Part shown: positions 1 through 7,173 of the stretch, piece by piece
Numbering within the stretch: the stretch's first letter is position 1
How the letters are laid out: every line of letters begins with the position of its first letter
Origin: Streptomyces sp. B21-105
GTDB taxonomy: Bacteria; Actinomycetota; Actinomycetes; Streptomycetales; Streptomycetaceae
Length of the DNA: 64,000 bases
Direction of reading: 5' to 3'
NCBI RefSeq assembly: GCF_036898465.1
Contig: NZ_JARUMJ010000001.1
Location: 6,386,001 to 6,450,000, forward strand
Notes under the pieces: model-generated
Told to the model about the DNA's origin: nothing
Database searches by the model: none
The model's input: the letters and a program-made list of their open reading frames with translations, nothing else
Position numbers and translations under genes: made by a program

Positions 1-5
1 GGTCC

Positions 6-479
6 GTGGTGCTATGGGCCGTCGCGGCCCTGGCCGGCTTGTGGGTGGTGGGATGTTCGGCCGCCGGTACCGATGAGCCGGCGGGTGAGGAGGGGGCGCC
101 GGTAAGTTCTGCGTCCTCGTCGGTGAGTTCGGCGAGCAGGCCTGCTTCACCGAGCCCTGCTCCGAGTCGTGCGGCGGCGACTGTATCGCCCACGCCCTCA
201 GCGTCGAAGACCTCGGCTCCGCGGGCGACGAAGGAATCGTCGGCGCATGGGGGCGGCGGTGGCTCTGGCAGGTCGAGCGGTTCGGGTACGACTGATCGCG
301 GGTCAAGTCGGTCGGGCGGAGGGAACGGGCCAGGTTCTGTTCCGCAGAACCCCAATCGTGGTCCCAATCCTCCACCCGCGCCGCCTCGTCCGGCTCCCAC
401 GCCGGAGTGGAGCTCGGCGGAGTGGCAGCCTGGCGATCCGGTCGCTACGGTGCCCGGTTCGGGGGCCGGCCAGGGGTAG
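6..479 (+). CDS. Putative Ser/Pro/Gly-rich lipoprotein
   Basis: A 157-residue product starts with a hydrophobic stretch ending in a lipobox-like VVGC at about residue 17. After it comes a long low-complexity tail rich in Ser, Pro, Ala and Gly, with no recognisable domain. This fits a lipid-anchored extracytoplasmic protein with a disordered, wall-spanning tail. The GTG start lies only five bases from the window edge, so no ribosome binding site can be judged and the true N-terminus could lie outside. I do not recognise a family. The signal-peptide and lipobox reading is moderately secure; the function is unknown. Confidence 0.5.
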   Translation: MVLWAVAALAGLWVVGCSAAGTDEPAGEEGAPVSSASSSVSSASRPASPSPAPSRAAATVSPTPSASKTSAPRATKESSAHGGGGGSGRSSGSGTTDRGSSRSGGGNGPGSVPQNPNRGPNPPPAPPRPAPTPEWSSAEWQPGDPVATVPGSGAGQG

Positions 480-934
480 TGAGCTGCTGGCGCCGCCTGT
501 TATCGACGGCACCATCGAGCGGCGCGGCTTGCCGAGCGATGGGCCCGGCTGCGATCCCGAGGTCCGTGCTTACCCCGGCTGACGGTCAGGTTACTTCTCG
601 GCGTACTTGGCCATGGCGGAGTAGTTGTAACCCGCGGCCAGAGCGACGCCGCTGGTGCTCTTCTGCGCTTCCCGGCCAAGGGCTCGTGGGCGTGCGTCGT
701 GTGTCCGAGGAAAGGGGACCGACGAGCGGTGCCCGGTCCTCAGCAGTGTCGCCCGGTTTCTCGCCGCTACCGGGCGGGAGGGCCGGACCGTCGTCCGGGT
801 CCTCGGTGCCGTCCTCGACGTTCGCATCCTCGGCCGGTTCCGGCGCGGTCAGGTCAGCGGGGTGACACCGCCACCTGGTTGATGGGGGCGGGTCCGCTCG
901 TGTTGACCGGTTCGGAGGCGGTGAGGGCCTCCTG
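480..934. other. 455-bp stretch without a convincing gene
   Basis: No complete gene is supported. On the minus strand a short frame ends at 591 with the residues VALAAGYNYSAMAKYAEK, which look more protein-like than the Arg/Pro-rich sequence before them. This could be the 3' end of a decayed gene, but I cannot name a family. The 28-bp repeat at 561-588 also lies here. Confidence 0.35.
561..588 (+). repeat. 28-bp direct repeat, left copy
   Basis: Matches 2220-2247 at 24 of 28 positions in the same orientation. The pair brackets the IS110 remnant. This copy ends on a minus-strand TGA, as does the right copy, where the TGA is the stop codon of the DUF1990 gene. Confidence 0.6.
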
Positions 935-2060
935 GTGATCGTGGACCAGCCCGCATCCATCGGAGCCCTCCCGCTCACGGTCGCCCGGGACACGGGCTGC
1001 CAGGTCGCCTACCTGCCCGGACTCGCGATGCGGCGGATCGCCGACCTGTATCCGGGCGAGGCCAAGACCGACGCGAAGGACGCCACGGTCATCGCGGATG
1101 CGGCCCGCACCATGCCGCACACCCTGCGCTCGCTGGAACTCACCGACGAGATCACCGCCGAACTGACCGTCCTCGTCGGCTTCGACCAGGACCTCGCGGC
1201 CGAGGCCACCCGCACGTCCAACCGGATACGCGGCCTGCTCACCCAGTTCCACCCGTCGCTGGAGCGCGTTCTGGGCCCCCGCCTCGACCACCAGGCCGTC
1301 ACCTGGCTGCTGGAGCGCTACGGCTCCCCCGCCGCACTGCGAAAGGCCGGCCGCCGCAGGCTCGTCGAGCTCATCCGGCCCAAAGCCCCGCGCATGGCCC
1401 AGCGGCTGATCGACGATGTCTTCGAGGCGTTGGACGAACAGACCGTCGTGGTCCCGGGGACCGGCACCCTCGACATCGTCGTGCCCTCCCTGGCCCGCTC
1501 GCTCGCCGCTGTCCACGAACAGCGCCGGGCCCTGGAAGCCCAGATCAACGCCCTGCTGGAGGCCCACCCTCTTTCCCCGGTCCTGACGTCGATGCCCGGC
1601 GTCGGCGTCAGGACCGCCGCCGTCCTGCTGGTCACCGTCGGCGACGGCACCAGCTTCCCCACCGCCGCCCACCTGGCCTCCTACGCCGGACTCGCCCCGA
1701 CCACAGAGTCCTCGGGGACCTCGATCCACGGCGAACACGCACCCCGAGGCGGCAACCGCCAGCTCAAACGCGCCATGTTCCTCTCCGCCTTCGCCTGCAT
1801 GAACGCCGATCCCGCCTCCCGCGCCTACTACGACAAGCAACGAACCCGCGGCAAAACCCACACCCAAGCCCTCCTCCGCCTCGCCCGCCAACGCATCAGC
1901 GTCCTGTTCGCCATGCTCCGAGACGGCACCTTCTACGAAGCCCGCACACCCGCGGACGTCGAGCTCGCCGCATGACCCCAGCAAGACCGAATCACCCCAA
2001 ACCCGACAAGGGTGCCTTGACGAAGAACATAGAGGCACACCCCGTGAGCACTTGACCAAA
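932..2060 (+). mobile_element. IS110-family element, 5'-truncated remnant
   Basis: The element consists of the transposase frame plus a short AT-richer 3' tail (about 1976-2060). The tail contains a CCTTGACGAAGAACATAGAGG-like end, which resembles the 3' ends of Streptomyces IS110 elements as I remember them. The left end, where many IS110 elements encode their guide (bridge) RNA, appears to be missing. Boundaries are estimates. Confidence 0.5.
935..1975 (+). CDS. IS110-family transposase, N-terminally truncated
   Basis: 346 residues match the IS110/IS1111 family layout: a partial N-terminal RuvC-like domain (VDQPASIGALPL, then KTDAKDATVIADAAR with two of the acidic residues) and a C-terminal Transposase_20 region (MPGVGVRTAAVLL, YAGLAP, SSGTS, GGNRQLKRAMF). 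Intact relatives have roughly 50-60 further N-terminal residues, including the first catalytic Asp of a D-x-G-K-like motif. In this frame an in-phase stop lies at 863-865, and the short segment up to 935 does not resemble that motif. The protein is therefore probably inactive. The GTG at 935 is only the first available start; no Shine-Dalgarno sequence is evident. Confidence 0.8.
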   Translation: MIVDQPASIGALPLTVARDTGCQVAYLPGLAMRRIADLYPGEAKTDAKDATVIADAARTMPHTLRSLELTDEITAELTVLVGFDQDLAAEATRTSNRIRGLLTQFHPSLERVLGPRLDHQAVTWLLERYGSPAALRKAGRRRLVELIRPKAPRMAQRLIDDVFEALDEQTVVVPGTGTLDIVVPSLARSLAAVHEQRRALEAQINALLEAHPLSPVLTSMPGVGVRTAAVLLVTVGDGTSFPTAAHLASYAGLAPTTESSGTSIHGEHAPRGGNRQLKRAMFLSAFACMNADPASRAYYDKQRTRGKTHTQALLRLARQRISVLFAMLRDGTFYEARTPADVELAA

Positions 2061-2244
2061 GACTTGCATAAGAATGGGCGAATCACAGTTCTTTCTTTGC
2101 CCACCTCTTGACCGTTTATCTCTTCAGCGAAAACGGACGAGAGGAACGCATCGCCCCTGAGAGAAGCAGTGGTCTGTTTTTGGGACGGGGACCTCAGTTG
2201 GCGCTATGGGGAGTGACCGGGTCCGTGCCTATCCCGGCTGACAA
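1976..2244. other. IS110 3' tail and AT-rich gap
   Basis: No gene is seen here. The stretch 2040-2150 is unusually AT-rich for this DNA and carries two CTTGACC copies, near 2052 and 2106. It includes the right end of the IS110 remnant and the start of the right 28-bp repeat copy. Confidence 0.4.
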
Positions 2245-2247
2245 TCA
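2220..2247 (+). repeat. 28-bp direct repeat, right copy
   Basis: Partner of 561-588 (24 of 28 identical). It overlaps the stop codon of the leftward DUF1990 gene. Confidence 0.6.
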
Positions 2248-2763
2248 CGACTCCCCGCCCCCGCTCAGTTCGCGCAGGACCTTGCCGCAGCGGTGGGCGT
2301 AGGCGTGTTGGAGGCCTCTGGTTACTGGGCCGGCGGCTATCGCGTACCACTTCGCGGGGCGGCTGAACGCCGTCACCGTCAGCCAGACCGTGCCGTCTCC
2401 GGTGCGGTCGACGACGAAGGACTCCTCGCCGCGTTCGGGGTGGCCGGGGAGGGTGCCGTAGGCCCAGCCGGCGCGCCGGGGTTCTTCCACCGTCCAGACC
2501 ACGCGGCAGGGGGCCTTGACGAGGCCGGCCAGGGTGACGGTGACGTCGACGTCGGGGGCCGCGCGGTCCGCCGTGGCGTCGATGCCGACGCCGAGGGCGC
2601 GGTGCATCTGCCACGTCATGACGGCGTCCGCGGCGCGCCGGAAGACGTCGTGGCCCTCGCCCAGGCGGGTGCGGACGTGGAGGGGGTGGAAGCCCTCGGG
2701 GCAGGCGTCGGGGCGGTCGCGCGTCGCGCCGACGTCGTCGTACGTGAAGTCCTTCGAAGACAT
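2245..2763 (-). CDS. DUF1990 family protein
   Basis: The 172-residue product has the features of the DUF1990 family: an N-terminal FTYDDVGATR, a central segment that reads like an SRPBCC/lipid-binding-type fold, and a C-terminal YAIAAGPVTRGLQHAYAHRC. The biochemical role of the family is not established. I chose the ATG at 2763 (MSSKDF) over a TTG three codons upstream because relatives begin close to the FTYDDVG motif. It is leftward, behind the terminator of the downstream-lying protease gene, so it is probably a single-gene unit. No signal peptide is present. Confidence 0.8.
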   Translation of the reverse strand: MSSKDFTYDDVGATRDRPDACPEGFHPLHVRTRLGEGHDVFRRAADAVMTWQMHRALGVGIDATADRAAPDVDVTVTLAGLVKAPCRVVWTVEEPRRAGWAYGTLPGHPERGEESFVVDRTGDGTVWLTVTAFSRPAKWYAIAAGPVTRGLQHAYAHRCGKVLRELSGGGES

Positions 2764-2777
2764 GGGAGCCAAGAGTA

Positions 2778-2816
2778 GGGCGGCACCCGGGAATGCCTTC
2801 GTCCCGGGTGCCGCCC
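2778..2816 (-). terminator. Terminator hairpin after M4 protease gene
   Basis: A perfect 15-bp inverted repeat (2778-2792 with 2802-2816, 9-base loop) lies just downstream of the protease stop at 2834 and before the DUF1990 start. There is no U tract, which is common for Streptomyces terminators. Confidence 0.75.
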
Positions 2817-2833
2817 AGCTCGCTACGGCGGGG

Positions 2834-4492
2834 TCAGTTGACGTTGATCGCCGACCAGGCCGCCGCCACGGCCTTGTACTCGGTGCTGCCGGTGCCGCCG
2901 TACAGCGACGAGGCCGCCGAGAGGGTGCCGGTGCGGGCGCCCTTGTAGGTGGTCGTCGACGTGAAGTACGTCGTCAGGGCCTTGTACCAGATCTGAAGCG
3001 CCTTGGCGCGGCCGATGCCGGTGACCGTGGAGCCGTTGGACGTCGGCGAGTTGTAGGACACGCCGTTGATCGTCTTCGCGCCGCTGCCCTCGGCCAGCAG
3101 GTAGAAGAAGTGGTTCGCCGGGCCCGACGAGTAGTGCGGGTCGAGGCCGGACACGGAGGAGGACCAGTAGTCCCTGGAGCCGCCGTCCTTGCTCGGCTTG
3201 TCCATGTAGCGCAGCGGGGTGCCGTCGCCGTTGATGTCGATCTTCTCGCCGATGAGGTAGTCGCCCTTGTCGGCCGCGTTGTTGGCGAAGAACTCGACGC
3301 CGGTGCCGAAGATGTCGGAGGTGGCCTCGTTCAGACCGCCGGCGTCACCCGAGTACTCGAGACCCGCGGTGACCGAGGTCAGACCGTGGCTCATCTCGTG
3401 GCCGGCCACGTCCAGCGACGTCAGCGGGTTGACGTTGCCCTCGCCGTCGCCGTACGTCATGCAGAAGCAGTCGTCGTCCCAGAAGGCGTTGACGTAGGCG
3501 TTGCCGTAGTGCACGCGGGAGTAGGCGGCCTTGCCGTCGTTGCGGATGCCGCTGCGGTTGAAGGTGCTCTTGTAGAAGTCCCAGGTCATCTGCGCGCCGT
3601 AGGCGGCGTCCACGGCCGCGGTCTGGTCGCTGGAGGAGCTGGAGGCCGTGCCGGTGCCCCACGCGTCGTCCGCGTCGGTGAACAGGGTGCCGGCGGAGGA
3701 GGACGTGCTGCGCGCCTTGTTGTAGGTCTTGTGCCCGCCGCGCGTGCCGTCGGTCAGGTTGTACGTCGAGCCCGACTTGGTCGTGTTGAGGGTGACCGTG
3801 CCCGAGTAGAGGCTCTTGCCGCTGCCGGTCTCGATGGCCTGGTGCTCGTAGAGCTTCTTGCCGGTGGTGGCGTCGGTGATGACGTGCAGCCTGCTCGGGG
3901 TGCCGTCGTCCTGGAGGCCGCCGACGACCGTCTCGTAGGCGAGCGTCGGGGTGCCGTTGCCGGCCCAGATCACCTTGCGGGGGGCCTGGTCGGCGGCGGT
4001 GGCCTCGGAGCCGGCGGCCTTGGCGGCGGTGAGCGCCTGCTTCTGGACCTTGGCGGTGGCGACCTGCGGGGTGAGCGTGGACACCTTGATGGTGGCCGCG
4101 ACGGCCTTGGTCACGCTCTGGGCGCCGGAGGGGGCCTTGTGCACGACCAGGTCGCCGCCGAGGACCGGCAGACCTGCGTAGGTGCGCTCGTAGCGGGTGT
4201 GGACGGTGCCGTCGACGTCCTTGACGACGTCCTTGACGACCAGCTTCTCCTGGGCGCCGAGGCCTATCGACTTCGCGGTCGCGGTCGCGTCGGACTGCTG
4301 CTGCCGGATCAGCGTGGTGCGGGCCGCGGCGGACAGCTGGACCGGGGCGCCCTGCAGGGCGGCCCGCGCGCCGGAGTCCGCCGGGGCGGCGGCGCTACCG
4401 GTGGTCAGGCCGGTGGTGACCAGGGCTCCGGCCGCGACGGCGGTGGCGATGGCCAGAGTGGTGCGCTTGTGACGCGCGTAGAGGGAGGTCAC
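2834..4492 (-). CDS. Secreted M4 (thermolysin-like) neutral zinc metalloprotease
   Basis: A 552-residue precursor. The N-terminal Sec-type signal (basic KR, hydrophobic ATAVAAGALVTTGL) is followed by an FTP/PepSY-type propeptide (about 60-215) and the M4 catalytic and C-terminal domains. The zinc site HEMSH lies at 365-369, followed by GGLNEATSD with the third ligand Glu. The HYSSGPANHFF motif carries the catalytic-domain His. The GTG start at 4492 is preceded by GAAGGAG at good spacing; the longer in-frame extension to 5209 is non-coding. The protein should act outside the cell as a broad-specificity endopeptidase after self-removal of the propeptide. It is a close paralogue of the next gene but lacks the P domain. 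Its regulatory region shares a split motif with that gene (see 4617-4641). Confidence 0.93.
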   Translation of the reverse strand: MTSLYARHKRTTLAIATAVAAGALVTTGLTTGSAAAPADSGARAALQGAPVQLSAAARTTLIRQQQSDATATAKSIGLGAQEKLVVKDVVKDVDGTVHTRYERTYAGLPVLGGDLVVHKAPSGAQSVTKAVAATIKVSTLTPQVATAKVQKQALTAAKAAGSEATAADQAPRKVIWAGNGTPTLAYETVVGGLQDDGTPSRLHVITDATTGKKLYEHQAIETGSGKSLYSGTVTLNTTKSGSTYNLTDGTRGGHKTYNKARSTSSSAGTLFTDADDAWGTGTASSSSSDQTAAVDAAYGAQMTWDFYKSTFNRSGIRNDGKAAYSRVHYGNAYVNAFWDDDCFCMTYGDGEGNVNPLTSLDVAGHEMSHGLTSVTAGLEYSGDAGGLNEATSDIFGTGVEFFANNAADKGDYLIGEKIDINGDGTPLRYMDKPSKDGGSRDYWSSSVSGLDPHYSSGPANHFFYLLAEGSGAKTINGVSYNSPTSNGSTVTGIGRAKALQIWYKALTTYFTSTTTYKGARTGTLSAASSLYGGTGSTEYKAVAAAWSAINVN

Positions 4493-4616
4493 ACAAGCTC
4501 CTTCATGTGGGGGGTCCGGGCGGCGTGGGGCGGCCGCCCGTGACGGTAGTGAAGTTGTGCGGCGGGTGAACGAAGACTGACATCCGGGCGCGTACATGTC
4601 AGGACCCCGAAGTGAT

Positions 4617-4641
4617 GTTGGCCGAAAGTCGACTGTCCGGT
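4617..4641 (-). promoter_or_regulatory. Candidate shared operator upstream of M4 protease
   Basis: Read on the minus strand, ACCGGACA is followed after a short gap by CTTTCGGCCAAC. A near-identical arrangement with three more bases between the blocks lies at 7054-7081, upstream of the paralogous protease gene. Their position 125 and 193 bp before the two starts suggests a shared regulator site. This is inference only. Confidence 0.35.
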
Positions 4642-4716
4642 GAACATTGCAGACACGTAAACGCAGTTGAGCCGTGGTAAAGCGGCAACCGGGCGTGGGT
4701 AAGGGGCGGGCAAAAA

Positions 4717-4760
4717 GGGGGCGCCGCCCCGGGGAGGTGGTGCCTCCGGGGCGGCGCCCT
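4717..4760 (-). terminator. Rho-independent terminator of P-domain M4 gene
   Basis: A GC-rich hairpin (arms around 4719-4736 and 4743-4760) is followed on the minus strand by CCCCCTTTTTG, a real U tract. It lies downstream of the stop at 4810. Confidence 0.75.
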
Positions 4761-4809
4761 GTGCGGTGCCTTTCAGGCGGTTGTGCGTGGCCCGTGCGGG
4801 GCCTGTGGC

Positions 4810-6861
4810 CTACGGGAAGGTGAGCTTCCAGCTGTTGATGTAGCCGGTGTCCTGGGCCGCGTTGTCCTGGACCCTCAACTGCCAGACACCGTTGGCGACC
4901 TCGGAGGAGGCGTTCACCGTGTACGTGGTGCTGAGGTTGTCCGTGCTGCCGCCGGTGCCGTACGCCTTCAGCGTGTAGGCCGTGCCGTCGGGGGCGATCA
5001 GCTGCACCCGGAGGTCGCCGATGTAGGTGTGCACGATGTCGACCGCCACCGCCAGGTTCGACGGCGCGTTGCCGGTGCGGCCGGAGACGGTGATCGACGA
5101 GTTGACCGCCGCACCGTTGTCCGGAATCGATACGTCGGCCGTGTTCTCGAAGGAGGTGCCGCCACCCCCGCCGCCGCCCGAACGCGCGCCCACCGCGACG
5201 CCGGCCCAAGCGTCCTGCACCGCCTTGTACTCGGTGGAGGTGGTGCCGTACAGCTCACCGGCCGCCGCCAGGGTGCCGGTGCGGGCCCCCGCGTAGTTGG
5301 TGGTCGTGGTGAACTTCGTGGTCAGCGCGCGGAACCAGATCTTCTCCGCCTTGTCACGGCCGATGCCGGTGACCGGGAGGCCGTCCGAGGTGGACGAGTT
5401 GTAGCTGACGCCGTTGATGACCTTGGCGCCGCTGCCCTCGCTCAGCAGGTAGAAGAAGTGGTTGGCCGGGCCCGACGAGTAGTGCACGTCGACCCCGCCG
5501 ATGCCGGAGTACCAGCTGTCCTTGGACGCGCCGTCCTTGCTCGGCTTGTCCATGTACCGCAGCGGCGTGCCGTCGCCGTTGATGTCGATCTCCTCGCCGA
5601 TGAGGTAGTCACCGACGTCCGACGAGTTCTGGGCGTAGAACTCGACCGAGGTGCCGAAGATGTCCGAGGTCGCCTCGTTGAGGCCGCCGGACTCGCCGGA
5701 GTAGTTCAGCCCGGCCGTGTTCGAGGTGACGCCGTGCGTCATCTCGTGGCCGGCCACGTCGATGGCCGTCAGCGGGTGGGTGTTGCCCGAGCCGTCGCCG
5801 TACGTCATGCAGAAGCAGCTGTCCGACCAGAACGCGTTGACGTAGTTGCTGCCGTAGTGCACGCGTGAGTACGCGCCCACGCCGTCGCCCTTGATGCCGT
5901 TGCGGCCGTGCACGTTCTTGTAGTAGTCCCAGGTGAGGGCCGCGCCGTAGTGCGCGTCCGCGCCCGCGGTCTCCGCGTTCGACGCGGCGCCGGTGCCCCA
6001 CACGTCGTCCGGGCCGGAGAAGAGCGTTCCGGTGCCGGAGCTGCCCCGGTTGAGGTTGTACGTCTTGTGGTTGCCGCGCGCGCCGTCGGTCAGGTTGTAC
6101 GTCGACCCCGACTGCGTGGTGCCGAGCGTCACCGTGCCGCTGTACATCGTGTTGCCGGTGCCGGTCTCGATGCCCTGGTACTCGTAGAGCTTCTGACCGG
6201 TCGTCGCGTCGGTGATGACGTGCAGTTCGTTCGGGGTGCCGTCCTCCTGGAGCCCGCCGACGACGGTCTCGTAGGCGAGGACCGGGGTGCCGTTCGCCGC
6301 CCAGATCACCTTGCGCGGCGCGCGGTTGGTGTCCGCGTTCGCGGCGCCGTCGGCCTTGGCGAGGCTCAGCGCCTGCTTCTCCGCCTTCGCCGCCGCGATC
6401 GTGGGCGTCAGCGAGGCGACCTCGACGGCGGCCCGGGTGGCCAGGGTGACGCGCTCGGTGGCGCCGGACTTCGCGGTCTCGACGACCAGGTCGCCGCCGA
6501 GGACCGGGAGCCCGCCGTAGGTGCGCTCGTAGCGGGTGTGCAGGGTGCCGTCGGCGTCCTTGACGATGTCACGGACGACGAGCGCCTCCTTGGCGCCGAG
6601 GCCGAGCTTCTTGGCGGTCGCCGACTTGCCGGCGTCCGCGTCGCGGATCAGCGCGGCCCGCTGGGCGGGGGTGAGGCGCACCGACTCGGCGCCCGGATTG
6701 GCCTTGCCCGTCGCCTGCGGTGCCTTCTGGGAGGCGGCGGTCGCGGCGCCGGACTGCACGGCGGCGGCTATGAGCGCGGAGACGCCGACGAGGGCGACGG
6801 CCGCGACGCGACGGGAGGGGCTGTGGGGGGTGCGTCTGCGAGAGGGACTGCTGCTCAACAC
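4810..6861 (-). CDS. Secreted M4 metalloprotease with C-terminal P domain
   Basis: A 683-residue precursor: Sec signal (residues 1-45, RRVAAVALVGVSALIAAAV), FTP/PepSY-like propeptide (about 60-225), and an M4 domain with zinc motif HEMTH at 372-376 and GGLNEATSD. A Gly-rich linker at about 570 then leads into a P/Homo-B (proprotein convertase) domain at about 578-683 (TYIGDLRVQLIAPDGT, GVWQLRVQDNAAQDTG, SWKLTFP). P domains are known beta-sandwich modules that stabilise or target secreted proteases. The catalytic part is very close to the neighbouring M4 gene, so the pair arose by tandem duplication, with the P domain gained or lost afterwards. The ATG start is preceded by a GAAGGAGTC-like ribosome binding site. 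Confidence 0.93.
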   Translation of the reverse strand: MLSSSPSRRRTPHSPSRRVAAVALVGVSALIAAAVQSGAATAASQKAPQATGKANPGAESVRLTPAQRAALIRDADAGKSATAKKLGLGAKEALVVRDIVKDADGTLHTRYERTYGGLPVLGGDLVVETAKSGATERVTLATRAAVEVASLTPTIAAAKAEKQALSLAKADGAANADTNRAPRKVIWAANGTPVLAYETVVGGLQEDGTPNELHVITDATTGQKLYEYQGIETGTGNTMYSGTVTLGTTQSGSTYNLTDGARGNHKTYNLNRGSSGTGTLFSGPDDVWGTGAASNAETAGADAHYGAALTWDYYKNVHGRNGIKGDGVGAYSRVHYGSNYVNAFWSDSCFCMTYGDGSGNTHPLTAIDVAGHEMTHGVTSNTAGLNYSGESGGLNEATSDIFGTSVEFYAQNSSDVGDYLIGEEIDINGDGTPLRYMDKPSKDGASKDSWYSGIGGVDVHYSSGPANHFFYLLSEGSGAKVINGVSYNSSTSDGLPVTGIGRDKAEKIWFRALTTKFTTTTNYAGARTGTLAAAGELYGTTSTEYKAVQDAWAGVAVGARSGGGGGGGTSFENTADVSIPDNGAAVNSSITVSGRTGNAPSNLAVAVDIVHTYIGDLRVQLIAPDGTAYTLKAYGTGGSTDNLSTTYTVNASSEVANGVWQLRVQDNAAQDTGYINSWKLTFP

Positions 6862-7173
6862 TGACTCCTTCTGCGCGGCCGCGGATCACGCGGCCAGGGG
6901 AGACCCGAGCGGCGGGTGGGCCGTACGGGCACGACAAAGGCGGTACGCAGAACAAAGGCGGAACGTGGAGCGCGCGTAACTGTGGGGTTGTTGTGAACCA
7001 GCAGGGGGAAGAGTGGCAGTGGATTGCGCTGTCTGTCAGGAGCGCGTCAGAAAGTTGGCCGGAAACGGTCCGTTGTCCGGTAGTCGGTGTTCGATATACG
7101 GAGTGGCCGGATCCCGTCGCTCCGCACCGCCGGATCCCTCGCTCCGGACCGTGTTTTCCGAGGTCGTACGCCC
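6862..7173. other. Gap between P-domain protease and ABC operon end
   Basis: No gene. It holds the leader of the P-domain protease gene, two 18-bp-spaced ACAAAGGCGG repeats (6934-6943, 6952-6961) and the motif at 7054-7081. Confidence 0.5.
7054..7081 (-). promoter_or_regulatory. Candidate shared operator upstream of P-domain M4 gene
   Basis: On the minus strand ACCGGACA and GTTTCCGGCCAAC blocks match the arrangement at 4617-4641 with a 3-base longer spacer. Located 193 bp before the protease start. Confidence 0.35.

Larger units (their letters stand above)
4493..4809. other. Gap between the two M4 protease genes
   Basis: This holds the promoter region of the downstream protease gene (AT-richer around 4640-4690), the shared motif at 4617-4641 and the terminator of the upstream protease gene at 4717-4760. 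No coding sequence is seen. Confidence 0.6.

Noticed and set aside
2516..4543. Long plus-strand open frame (675 codons) opposite the M4 protease gene
   Set aside because: Antisense shadow of a high-GC gene. The translation is Ala/Val/Gly/Arg-rich with no motif, while the minus strand has HEMSH and a signal peptide.
2834..5209. M4 protease with a 791-residue frame starting at 5209
   Set aside because: The N-terminal 240 residues are an off-frame reading of the neighbouring gene; the signal peptide and GAAGGAG site place the start at 4492.
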